Assembly (NCBI GenBank): GCA_934631025.1
Contig: CAKTXR010000058.1
Span: 1-16,150, forward strand
Direction: 5' to 3'
Length of the DNA: 16,150 nucleotides
Origin: an uncultured Clostridia bacterium
Lineage (GTDB): Bacteria > Bacillota > Clostridia > Christensenellales > Aristaeellaceae
The position numbers were made by a program, and so were the translations under genes. Positions 5,949-13,021 of the stretch are shown here, piece by piece (the first letter of the stretch is position 1; the number at the start of each line of letters is the position of its first letter). Under the pieces are notes generated by a model, which saw only the letters and a list, made by a program, of their open reading frames with translations, was not told the DNA's origin and did no database searches.

Positions 5949-7213
5949 GCGTGTTTTTCTCCTGTCAGCGAACGGGCGGCGCTCTGTCCGGCCAGCATAC
6001 CGGAAGCCCACGCCCATTGAAGGTTGAAGCCGCCACAGTCGCCGTCGATATTGAGCACCTCGCCCGTGATGTACAGCCCCGGCGCGAGACGCGAGGCCAT
6101 CGTGTCCGGATCGACGTCCGATGTGCGAACGCCGCCCGCCGTGACCTGCGCCTGATCGAAGCCCTGCGTGCCGGTGACGGCGATTTCCCAGCCGGTGAGC
6201 AGCTCGGCCAGCTCGGCGAGGGCTTCGTCGGTCATCTCGCCGGACGGCGCGGAGAGCGGCAGGTCGGTCGCGCGCTTGACGAGCGTCTGTCCGAGCCGCT
6301 TGTTGACCAGCCCGGTGAGGAAGTTCTCAAGCGGCCGTTCACTCAGCGCTTTTATGCGCTTTCTGAGCAGTTCCAGCGCTTCGCCGCGGCTCATGGGCAG
6401 TATGTGCAGCCGTGCGGCGACAGGCTGCGGATTGCGGCGGGAGAGCGCCTGCGCGGCGATGCGCGAGAGCTGCAATACCGGCGGGCCGGACAGGCCGTAT
6501 TCGGTGAAGAGCACCTCGCCGGACTCGCTGCGCTGGACGCGGCCGCCCACGAGCAGGCTGATTTCTCCGGTGTACTTGATGCCCTTGAGCGCGCGGATGG
6601 GGGAAACGTCGGTCTTGATCTGCACCAGCGCGGGCAGGCGCGGCGTAACCGTATGCCCCAGCGCTTCGAGCAGCTTATAGCCCGACGCGCTGCCGCCCAG
6701 ATTGGGCGCGGTCAGGCCGCCGCAGGCCATGACGACGCGTTTGGCGCGCGTTTCCTCGCTGATTGTGGACTTGATCCGCCACACGCCGCGCTCGTTTTTC
6801 AGCGACGCGACCTCGAAATCGCATAGCTCGGCGATGTCGGCCTCTTCCATGGACAGCCGCAGCGCGTCCAGCACGGAGGAAGCCTGCTCGCTCATGGGAT
6901 AGACCTTGCCGCCCTCCTCGACGAGCGGATACACGCCGTATTCCTCAAAGCGATCGAGCACCGCGCGCGGCGGGAAAGCGGTCATGGCGCTCTCCATGAA
7001 CGGCACGTCGCCATGATAGCGCTCGGGCGCGGCGTTCAGGTTGGTGAGGTTGCAGCGGCCGTTGCCGGTGGCCATGAGCTTTTTGCCCACGCGGTTCATG
7101 CGCTCCAGCACGCCGATGCGCAGCGACGGGCCGTTTCTTCGGGCTTCCAGCGCGGCCATCATGCCGGACGCGCCGCCGCCGACGATCAGTATGTCAAAAA
7201 TCGGTTCGTTCAT
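5945..7213 (-). CDS. HI0933/BaiN-family NAD(P)/FAD-dependent oxidoreductase
   Basis: A 422-residue flavoprotein of the HI0933-like family (TIGR00275), which includes BaiN and enzymes often labelled aminoacetone oxidase-like. The N-terminal dinucleotide fold reads ILIVGGGASG (8-17) and LER. The family signature VGKKLMATGNGRCNLTN is at 42-58. The C-terminal block GLYITGEVLNIDGDCGGFNLQWAWASG binds the flavin. The middle segment is the substrate/insert domain. The true substrate is unsettled for most members. The ATG at 7213 has AAAGGA about eight bases upstream. The gene is 93 bases downstream of the HelD-like gene with no clear terminator between them, and its stop overlaps the start of the COG2509-like flavoprotein gene (ATGA). 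Confidence 0.93.
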   Translation of the reverse strand: MNEPIFDILIVGGGASGMMAALEARRNGPSLRIGVLERMNRVGKKLMATGNGRCNLTNLNAAPERYHGDVPFMESAMTAFPPRAVLDRFEEYGVYPLVEEGGKVYPMSEQASSVLDALRLSMEEADIAELCDFEVASLKNERGVWRIKSTISEETRAKRVVMACGGLTAPNLGGSASGYKLLEALGHTVTPRLPALVQIKTDVSPIRALKGIKYTGEISLLVGGRVQRSESGEVLFTEYGLSGPPVLQLSRIAAQALSRRNPQPVAARLHILPMSRGEALELLRKRIKALSERPLENFLTGLVNKRLGQTLVKRATDLPLSAPSGEMTDEALAELAELLTGWEIAVTGTQGFDQAQVTAGGVRTSDVDPDTMASRLAPGLYITGEVLNIDGDCGGFNLQWAWASGMLAGQSAARSLTGEKHA

Positions 7214-7306
7214 GCTGAGTCCTTTCTATAATATGCACAGGGCGGGACAGGCCGAAAAGCCCTGATCAGCGTCGATCTGCTGAAATCGAGCGCAGCCGGC
7301 GCGGGT

Positions 7307-9430
7307 TCATTCCTTTGCGGACGTGTCGAACACGGTCAGCTTGTGCAGCGCGCGGGAGCAGGCCGTGTACAGCCGCCGTCCCTCGGCTTCGTCGCGCTCG
7401 GCCTGCATCGGCCAGACGACCGCCACCGCGTCGAACTCCAGCCCCTTCATGAGCGCCAGACTGGCCACCGTTACGCCGGTGTCCTCCAGCTCGTTCACAT
7501 CGCCGGTGAGCAGGAAGGAGCCTTTTATCTGCCGCGAGAGCGTTTCCGCGTCGCGCTGCGTGGGCGCGACCACGGCGGCGCGCTTTATGCCGCCGCTCAG
7601 CCATTCGTTCAGGCGGGCATTCAGCGCTTCGGCGGAGAAGGGCTGAATTTCAGGCGCTTCGCCGCTGCGGCCGAACGGCTGAGGCACCGCCGCGCCCTCG
7701 GGCAGGAAGGCGGCGCAGAAATCGGCGATTTCCCTCGTGGAGCGATAGCCGCGCGTGAGCGTGATGTGCGGCGCGTCGCTTTCGCCGAACAGCGCGCCCC
7801 AATTTTCGGGATGGCATTCGGGCAGGCCGGGCAGCGTGCGCTGATTGGGATCGCCCAGCAGCGTGACCGCGGCTCTGGGGTAATAGAGCTTCATCAGCTT
7901 GAACGAAACGTCGGCGTATTCCTGCGCTTCGTCCACCAGCAGATGCAGGATGTTGGTATCGGGCTTTGCACAGCCCAGTCGCAGCGCAAGATAGGCCAGT
8001 CCCGGTGCGTCCTCATACCAGATCAGGTTCGCATCGGCGTTTTCGCGGGCGGCTTCGGCCAGTATTTCGGGCGCGTCGCTTTCAATGGCAGCGGCGTAGA
8101 GCCGGCTGAGGTTGATGGTCAGCATGCCGTTTAACTGCGCGCGCACGGGACGCATTTTCTGCGCGACGGCCATGCGCGTGGCGAAGTCCAGCTCCTTGTT
8201 CTTGTAGGAATCAATGAGCTGCTTTTCATAGCGGCTGTAGAGCGTCTTTTCGATCTCGCCCAGACGGCGCTCGGCCTGCGCAAGCGTGCGGGAGAGCCGC
8301 TGCGCAGGGGTGAGCGTTTTCAGCTCGTCGCGATACATCCGTTCCAGCTCCTCGCGGGTGAAGAGACGGCGGCCGCCCAGAGACACGTCCGCAAAGTCGG
8401 GGCCGTCGCTGATAAAGCGGTCGGCGGCGCGGTCAAGGCAGGCGATCAGCTCGGCGCCGGATTTCCAGCGGACGCTCTCGCGGCGCATTTTCTGATTGGG
8501 GCCGAAGAGCGCTTCATACTGCTGCACGGGCGTTTCGACGCGCTTGCCGATCAGCTTTTCAACAATGCCCTTGAGCGTCGAGGAGCGCGTGTTGTCCTCG
8601 CCCAGATCGGGCAGCACGGTGGAGATGTATTCGCAGAACGCGTCGCTGGGCGCGAGCATACAGATGCGCTGCGCGTCCAGACTGTCGCGGTGGCGGTAGA
8701 GCAGATAGGCCGCGCGGTGCATGGCCACCGAGGTCTTGCCCGAACCTGCGCCGCCAGTGACGGTCAGAACGCGCGCCTTTTCACAGCGGATGGCCAGATT
8801 CTGCTCGGACTGGATCGTGGAGACGATCTGCCGCATATGTGTTTCGGACGCGCCGGAGAGGATGTCCAGCAGCATTGCGTCGTCGATGCTGTAATCGGTA
8901 TCGACGAAATACTTGAGCCGGCCCTTCTCCATGCGGTACTGCCGCTTGAGCGTTAAAAGGCCGGAAATCGTGCCCGAGGGGCTTTCGAAGGAGGCGCGGC
9001 CGGGGATCGCGTCGTAATACAGGCTGCATACCGGCGCGCGCCAGTCGTGAACGAGCAGCGAGCCGTCGGGATCCTTCAGGCTGTACAGGCCGATGACGAT
9101 CTTATCGGCGCTCTCCTCGCCGTCCTCGGCAAAATCGATGCGCGCGAAGAATGGGCTGCTGAGCATCTTTTCATACTGCGCGGCGCGGCTGACGGAGAAG
9201 CTGCGGCGGGCGACGAAGCGGCTCAGCTCGGCGTTGAGCTGATCGAGATCCCACGGCGAGAGCGCGGTCGGCTTCATGCGCAGTTCGTCCCATGTGTCGG
9301 CGAGGATCATGCGGATGGTGTCGTCCTGAAAGACGGCGTTTTCGCGGTTCATGGCGATGACGGACGCCAGCAGCTGCTGGACGCGGGCGGTATAGGCTCG
9401 CTCGCGGTCAAGCTCGGCTTCATAGGTCAC
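7307..9430 (-). CDS. helD: HelD-like UvrD/Rep-superfamily ATPase (RNA polymerase recycling factor family)
   Basis: A 707-residue protein starting at GTG 9430, chosen because GGGAGGG stands six bases upstream. The ATG at 9466 has no such site. The N-terminal about 90 residues are helical and charged (the coiled-coil/secondary-channel arm in HelD). DWRAPVCSLYYD (129-140) is typical of HelD proteins. Walker A GGAGSGKTS is at 226-234, Walker B LLVDEAQEY at 497-505, then LLGDPNQ, GYRSTREI (561-568), GLEFDAV (663-669) and RRLYTACSRA (685-694) complete the superfamily 1 motifs. HelD uses ATP to pull stalled RNA polymerase off nucleic acid and can affect rifamycin tolerance. A DNA helicase role is less likely given the HelD-specific N-terminus. 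The gene follows tmcAL by 72 bases with a TATAAT in the gap, so it may be read both from tmcAL and from its own start. Confidence 0.9.
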   Translation of the reverse strand: MTYEAELDRERAYTARVQQLLASVIAMNRENAVFQDDTIRMILADTWDELRMKPTALSPWDLDQLNAELSRFVARRSFSVSRAAQYEKMLSSPFFARIDFAEDGEESADKIVIGLYSLKDPDGSLLVHDWRAPVCSLYYDAIPGRASFESPSGTISGLLTLKRQYRMEKGRLKYFVDTDYSIDDAMLLDILSGASETHMRQIVSTIQSEQNLAIRCEKARVLTVTGGAGSGKTSVAMHRAAYLLYRHRDSLDAQRICMLAPSDAFCEYISTVLPDLGEDNTRSSTLKGIVEKLIGKRVETPVQQYEALFGPNQKMRRESVRWKSGAELIACLDRAADRFISDGPDFADVSLGGRRLFTREELERMYRDELKTLTPAQRLSRTLAQAERRLGEIEKTLYSRYEKQLIDSYKNKELDFATRMAVAQKMRPVRAQLNGMLTINLSRLYAAAIESDAPEILAEAARENADANLIWYEDAPGLAYLALRLGCAKPDTNILHLLVDEAQEYADVSFKLMKLYYPRAAVTLLGDPNQRTLPGLPECHPENWGALFGESDAPHITLTRGYRSTREIADFCAAFLPEGAAVPQPFGRSGEAPEIQPFSAEALNARLNEWLSGGIKRAAVVAPTQRDAETLSRQIKGSFLLTGDVNELEDTGVTVASLALMKGLEFDAVAVVWPMQAERDEAEGRRLYTACSRALHKLTVFDTSAKE

Positions 9431-9473
9431 GGCAATCCCTCCCTTGGATGCGCAAACACGGCGCACAAATGAG

Positions 9474-9479
9474 ATTATA
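9474..9479 (-). promoter_or_regulatory. Possible -10 box of the HelD-like gene
   Basis: TATAAT on the minus strand between the tmcAL stop and the helD start, in an otherwise AT-richer gap. No good -35 hexamer precedes it at normal spacing, so support is weak. Confidence 0.4.
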
Positions 9480-9502
9480 CGAAAATTCGGCGTTCTGATT
9501 CA

Positions 9503-10681
9503 TCAGATGATGACGATCGGCTCAATCATGTCCCGTCCGGCGGCGCGTGCGTCTGGCGCGGCCATGGACAGCGATTGCAAATCGGTCGCAGTTCTTTCAA
9601 ATTGGAAAAGCGCGTTGTTTTTCAGGTGCGCCGCGTCGGTGATGAGCGGCAGCTCCGCGTTTTTTTTGAGGTGCTTCATCAGCGGCTGCGCGTCCCGCCG
9701 GAAGCCCAGCACGCGGATGTATTCCGGCGCGGGATGAGCCTGCGCGTCGGCCTGAGTGAGGTTCATCAGGACGTGCGCGCAGAATCGGTTGAGCCGCGCG
9801 TAGGTATAGCGCTTGCATTTGACCTTTTCGAGCAGCTCCTCCCGCGCCGCACAGGTCTGCGCATGGCGTAGAAAGAGATTGTCGAAGCCCTCGGTCACGT
9901 CGCACAGCCCGCTCAGCGATTCGGCGCGGCGCAAAAGATAGACGAGCGTCGTGTCCAGCGCGTCGGGGAGGGCATAGCGTCCCTCAGACAGACAGCGGCG
10001 CAGCAGTTCGGCGCAGTCGTCCGGCATGGCGCTCTGCCAGCCGTCCCGTCCCGCCAGCACGGCGGCGCGTATGGCCGACGCGGAAGAAAACTCGCCCAGA
10101 CTGAGATCGTGATAATCGCCGCGTCGGGCGACGGGATAAAAGTCGAGCGGCCTTTTAAGCGCGTCGGCGGCACGCATGTATTCCAGCGCCAGCGTGACGT
10201 TGGGCGCGGAAAGCTGAGATGCGGGCACGTTCAGCGCCTCGGCGACGGCCTCTCCGCGGGCGCGGGCGTGCGATTTGCCTTCGCTCAAGTGGGCGCGCAC
10301 GGCCTGTTCGATCTGGGGATCGTTTCCGTGGAAGGCGGTTTTCAGCCGCGTCAGTAGGGCGAGATCATCGGTTTCGCAGCCGAATGAGAGCGCGTCTACG
10401 CCCAGCGCGCCCAGCGTGAGCACGCCGCCCCGCGCGAACTGATCGGCCGGCCGCACGGCAAAGAGCGCGGGCAGCTCGACCACCAGATCAGCGCCGTGCA
10501 GGAGCGCCATGCGGGCGCGCGTTCCTTTGTCGAGGAGAGCGGCGTCTCCGCGCTGCGTCAGGCCGCCGTCCATGCAGACGATCAGATAATCGCATCCGGA
10601 GCGCCTTCGGGCCTCGGCCAGCTGATGGGCATGGCCGTTGTGGAAGGGGTTATATTCGGCAATTACGCCGCAGAGCCGCAT
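9503..10681 (-). CDS. tmcAL: tRNA(Met) cytidine acetate ligase TmcAL
   Basis: A 392-residue protein with the TmcAL (YlbM, formerly DUF795) signature. CGVIAEYNPFHNGH (4-17) holds the HxGH-type nucleotidyltransferase motif. MDGGLTQRGDAALLDKGTRARMALLHGADLVVELP (37-71, broken here only for reading) and QFARGGVLTLGALGVDALSFGCE (81-103) follow. The enzyme activates acetate with ATP and acetylates N4 of the wobble cytidine (C34) of elongator tRNA-Met, securing AUG decoding. Length matches the family (about 390-420). The family usually reads SGNFVQRGE where this protein reads DGGLTQRGD, a modest deviation. ATG at 10681 is preceded by GGGGAGGTGA and by a TTGACG/TATAAT promoter at 10709-10738. It is the first gene of the minus-strand cluster and is divergent from thymidine kinase. 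Confidence 0.93.
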   Translation of the reverse strand: MRLCGVIAEYNPFHNGHAHQLAEARRRSGCDYLIVCMDGGLTQRGDAALLDKGTRARMALLHGADLVVELPALFAVRPADQFARGGVLTLGALGVDALSFGCETDDLALLTRLKTAFHGNDPQIEQAVRAHLSEGKSHARARGEAVAEALNVPASQLSAPNVTLALEYMRAADALKRPLDFYPVARRGDYHDLSLGEFSSASAIRAAVLAGRDGWQSAMPDDCAELLRRCLSEGRYALPDALDTTLVYLLRRAESLSGLCDVTEGFDNLFLRHAQTCAAREELLEKVKCKRYTYARLNRFCAHVLMNLTQADAQAHPAPEYIRVLGFRRDAQPLMKHLKKNAELPLITDAAHLKNNALFQFERTATDLQSLSMAAPDARAAGRDMIEPIVII

Positions 10682-10708
10682 CGCGCTTCACCTCCCCATA
10701 TTTAAGCT

Positions 10709-10738
10709 ATTATAAACGATAAGCGGCCTGTCCGTCAA
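10709..10738 (-). promoter_or_regulatory. Sigma-A promoter of tmcAL
   Basis: On the minus strand TTGACG (10738-10733), an 18-base spacer and a perfect TATAAT (10714-10709), 28 bases before the tmcAL ATG, which is preceded by a strong GGGGAGGTGA. Confidence 0.8.
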
Positions 10739-10763
10739 GAAAAAAGCGCGCGCAGGCAGGAAT

Positions 10764-10790
10764 TTGACACAATGCGGAGAATCATAACAG
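10764..10790 (+). promoter_or_regulatory. Possible promoter of thymidine kinase
   Basis: A perfect TTGACA at 10764-10769, but the -10 is poor: TAACAG at 10785-10790 with a 15-base spacer is the best candidate. It is the only promoter-like element in the 80 bases before the gene. Confidence 0.35.
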
Positions 10791-10817
10791 AAAACGACAG
10801 TTTAAGGGGACGACGAC

Positions 10818-11390
10818 GTGGCAAAATTATACTTCAGATACGGCGCGATGGGTTCCAGCAAGACGGCCAACGCCATCATGGTGCGCTATAACTATGAGGA
10901 GCGCGGGCAGAACGCGCTCATCCTCAAGCCGATCATGGAAAAGCGCGACGGCGAGAACACCGTGCGCTCCCGTTCGGGACTGGAAGCGCCCTGCCGCTAT
11001 GTCGAGGAACTGGACAAAATTGACGTGGAGGCCTACGACTGCCTGATCGTGGACGAGGCGCAGTTCCTCACCAAGGCGCAGGTGCAGGCGCTGGTCGACA
11101 TCGTCGATCAGAAGAACGTGCCGGTCGTGGCCTACGGGCTGCGCGCCGATTTTCAGGGCAATCTGTTCGAGGGCAGCAAGTGGCTGCTGGCCTGGGCGGA
11201 CACCATCGAGGAGGTCAAGACGGTGTGCTGGTGCGGCCGCAAGGCCACCTGCAATGCGCGCATCCACAACGGCCGCGTGATCAAGACCGGCGAGCAGATT
11301 CTGCTGGGGGGCAACGAGAGCTACGTCAGCCTGTGCCGCCGCCACTGGGCGGAGGGCCGCGTGGGCTATGAGGGCGAGACGGACGACTAA
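10818..11390 (+). CDS. tdk: Thymidine kinase (type II)
   Basis: A 190-residue salvage enzyme that phosphorylates thymidine (and deoxyuridine) with ATP to dTMP in the cytosol. Walker A GAMGSSKT is at 9-16. LIVDEAQF has the catalytic base Glu80, and YGLRADFQG (106-114) is the lasso/feedback region. VCWCGRKATCNAR (136-148) plus CRRH (173-176) form the C-terminal zinc-binding part, arranged as in E. coli Tdk. The domain ends with GEQILLGGNESYVSLC, the thymidine-binding loop. Length is normal. The start is GTG at 10818 with AAGGGGA seven bases upstream. The gene stands alone, divergent from tmcAL and closed by a bidirectional terminator. Confidence 0.96.
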   Translation: MAKLYFRYGAMGSSKTANAIMVRYNYEERGQNALILKPIMEKRDGENTVRSRSGLEAPCRYVEELDKIDVEAYDCLIVDEAQFLTKAQVQALVDIVDQKNVPVVAYGLRADFQGNLFEGSKWLLAWADTIEEVKTVCWCGRKATCNARIHNGRVIKTGEQILLGGNESYVSLCRRHWAEGRVGYEGETDD

Positions 11391-11400
11391 AAAGCGATAA

Positions 11401-11441
11401 AAAATCAGCCGCTCGGGAGTGAAACCCGTGCGGCTGATTTT
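11401..11441 (+). terminator. Bidirectional terminator between thymidine kinase and transporter
   Basis: AAAATCAGCCG (11401-11411) and CGGCTGATTTT (11431-11441) pair, with CGGG/CCCG further in and an AGTGAAA-type loop. The plus-strand tail is TTTT. The minus-strand tail is TTTTTTAT, serving the convergent transporter gene. Confidence 0.9.
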
Positions 11442-11461
11442 ATGCTGTTTTGATGGAGCGG

Positions 11462-12832
11462 TCAGCTCTCCTCTTCGGCAGCTTCGCGCGACCGTTTGCG
11501 CGCAATCAGATTGGCGCCGATCGCCGCGACGACCAGCATGGCGCTGGAGAGCAGCAGCAGATACTGGTTGTTGACCATGGTCATGCCCAGCACGGTGATC
11601 TTGTGCCCCTCGGTGCCCAGCATGAAATACTTGCCCAGCGTAACGCCCAGAAGCGACGCGCAGCTGGCCATGGTGGAGTAAAAGGCGATGTAGATCGTGG
11701 AGTGCTGCGGCGGGATCTTGTAGTAGGGGATGCCGGAGAAGCCCAGCGAAACGCCCACGCCGCAGACCGAGCCGATCAGGCTGGCGATGGCGTAAATGTA
11801 GATGGTCGATTTCGCGGTGAAGGCGAAGCCGATATAGCTGATTGTGTACAGGGGAATGCACAGGCCGATCAGCTTGAACCAGCTCATGCGGGAAAGCAGC
11901 CTGTTCCACAGCGGCGCGACCAGGAAGGACACGACCGTGCAGCACAGGCTGACCGTCATGACGTAGGAATAGCTCGCGCCCACGTCGCGCAGCATGTAGA
12001 TCGAGTGATACGATCCGGGGATGGCGACGGCAAAGTTCCACAGCATGATGCTGGCCACATTCAGCAGATAGCTTTTGCTGCGCAGCGGCAGCACAAATAT
12101 ATCCTTGAGCGTGAAGGGGGAATCGGCCTTCTCGTAGGGGTGCTCGTCGATGTGGAAGTAGAGTATGATCTCGACCGTGGCCAGCGCCAGCGCGAATATT
12201 CGCAGCGCGAGCAGGCCCTCGTATTCCATGCCGTAATTCTTCAGCCAGTCGACGACGCGGCTGCCGATCAGGTTGAACAGCGCCACGACGAAGCTGGTGG
12301 TCATCGTGATCAGCGAGAAATAGTTCTTGCGCACGCGGTCGGGGATCGACTGAATGTGCCAGATGTTGAGGCCGGGGCCGATGAAGGCGGAGATCAGGTT
12401 GACGATGAGTATGCTGATGGCCAGCATCGCGAGCTTGCCCTGCTGGGTGAGCGGGAATATCGGGATCAGGCCGATCAGGAGGATGTTGATCAGATACATG
12501 ACGGCGCGCAGCACGGTGAGCATCGTACGCCGACGGGGGAAGCGCTCCAGAATCAGCGGCGCGAAGAGCTGGAGCATATTGGCGGCGGTGCCGATCATGC
12601 TGGCCGTGCCGATGAAGCTGTCGTTGGCGTTGAGCAGCAGGAGCAGGCCGCTCCAGAACGTGCCGCCCACCATGTTGGCGATGATGTTCGAGGTGTAGTT
12701 GCAGCCCAGATGGCAGCAGCGGCTTCGAGCCGTGGGATCGTTCGTGGAATACCAGCCCGCGACAAAGGTGAGATACAGCTTGTCGCGCAGGGGGTGCCGA
12801 ACGTCGGCGGGGTCGGCTTTCTTTCTTCCCAT
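11462..12832 (-). CDS. Major facilitator superfamily transporter, substrate unknown
   Basis: A 456-residue integral membrane protein with about twelve hydrophobic segments in two halves, for example near 50-68, 75-97, 107-128, 134-158, 170-190, 205-227, 255-274, 285-306, 318-337, 343-364, 378-400 and 422-443. A charged central loop lies at about 228-252 (HIDEHPYEKADSPF). Basic motif-A-like ERFPRRRTM follows the third segment. The N-terminus is cytoplasmic and carries an unusual SRCCHLGC cluster (Cys39, Cys40, Cys44) just before segment 1. I do not recognise a subfamily with a known substrate. The start ATG at 12832 is preceded by AAGGAG; a longer in-frame start exists but would lie inside the promoter. 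The gene has its own TTGACA/TACTAT promoter and is divergent from a second transporter. Confidence 0.85.
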   Translation of the reverse strand: MGRKKADPADVRHPLRDKLYLTFVAGWYSTNDPTARSRCCHLGCNYTSNIIANMVGGTFWSGLLLLLNANDSFIGTASMIGTAANMLQLFAPLILERFPRRRTMLTVLRAVMYLINILLIGLIPIFPLTQQGKLAMLAISILIVNLISAFIGPGLNIWHIQSIPDRVRKNYFSLITMTTSFVVALFNLIGSRVVDWLKNYGMEYEGLLALRIFALALATVEIILYFHIDEHPYEKADSPFTLKDIFVLPLRSKSYLLNVASIMLWNFAVAIPGSYHSIYMLRDVGASYSYVMTVSLCCTVVSFLVAPLWNRLLSRMSWFKLIGLCIPLYTISYIGFAFTAKSTIYIYAIASLIGSVCGVGVSLGFSGIPYYKIPPQHSTIYIAFYSTMASCASLLGVTLGKYFMLGTEGHKITVLGMTMVNNQYLLLLSSAMLVVAAIGANLIARKRSREAAEEES

Positions 12833-12866
12833 AGGGAAAACACTCCTTCTTTTATCCTCCACCGTC

Positions 12867-12895
12867 ATAGTAATGCGGAATCGCCCGCTTGTCAA
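12867..12895 (-). promoter_or_regulatory. Sigma-A promoter of the minus-strand transporter
   Basis: Perfect TTGACA (12895-12890), a 17-base spacer and TACTAT (12872-12867) on the minus strand, 34 bases before the start codon. The upstream edge of the -35 is 12 bases from the palindrome at 12908-12933. Confidence 0.8.
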
Positions 12896-12907
12896 TATCC
12901 CTTTGAC

Positions 12908-12933
12908 CGAATAAAAAAATATTTTTTTATTCG
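12908..12933. repeat. Perfect 26-bp AT-rich palindrome between divergent transporter promoters
   Basis: Each 13-base arm (CGAATAAAAAAAT and its exact complement) meets with no spacer. It lies between the two opposing -35 boxes, 12 bp from the minus one and 19 bp from the plus one. With no loop it is unlikely to act as a terminator. It may be an operator for both genes, an A-tract bend or an UP-like element. Confidence 0.75.
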
Positions 12934-12952
12934 TACACGGCGCATTCGGCGA

Positions 12953-12981
12953 TTGACCGTTGACGCGCCGTCGGTTATAAT
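12953..12981 (+). promoter_or_regulatory. Sigma-A promoter of the plus-strand transporter / Nudix operon
   Basis: TTGACC (12953-12958), a 17-base spacer and a perfect TATAAT (12976-12981). The expected start site is 12988-12989, at the ATG of the short frame described at 12989. A second TTGAC at 12960 is too close to the -10 to be used. Confidence 0.8.
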
Positions 12982-12988
12982 AAAAAGG

Positions 12989-13021
12989 ATGTCTAAAATA
13001 TGTAAGGATGTGGTCTTGTGA
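12989..13021 (+). CDS. Possible ten-codon leader peptide overlapping the transporter start
   Basis: ATG at 12989 opens a ten-residue frame (MSKICKDVVL) whose TGA overlaps the transporter GTG as GTGA. Its ATG coincides with the expected transcription start, so it would be leaderless. There is no spaced ribosome binding site. It could be chance. Confidence 0.2.
   Translation: MSKICKDVVL

Noticed and set aside
5349..6826. Long plus-strand open frames opposite the two flavoprotein genes
   Set aside because: They mirror codon bias of the real genes. Both minus-strand products carry unmistakable FAD motifs, and the plus frames have no ribosome binding sites or recognisable domains.
7214..7306. 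Terminator between the HelD-like gene and the HI0933-family gene
   Set aside because: Only a weak bulged TCGAT/ATCGA stem without a T tract is present, so I see no support for termination there. A promoter for the flavoprotein pair is also not convincing (TATTAT without a -35).
9431..9466. Extending the HelD-like protein to the ATG at 9466
   Set aside because: The extra twelve residues (MRRVCASKGGIA) would translate through the strong GGGAGGG ribosome binding site that serves the GTG at 9430. HelD proteins begin near the TYEAEL segment.
10709..10722. Third copy of the AAACGATAA motif in the tmcAL promoter as a further operator site
   Set aside because: Only the right half-site matches; the left arm agrees at about 4 of 10 positions and there is no dyad. 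It overlaps the -10 TATAAT, so the match is probably chance.
11450..13021. A 523-codon open frame on the plus strand running opposite the minus-strand transporter
   Set aside because: It is an antisense artefact of high GC. The product is rich in Gln, His, Arg and Asp with no hydrophobic core or domain, while the opposite strand encodes a clear membrane protein with promoter and ribosome binding site.
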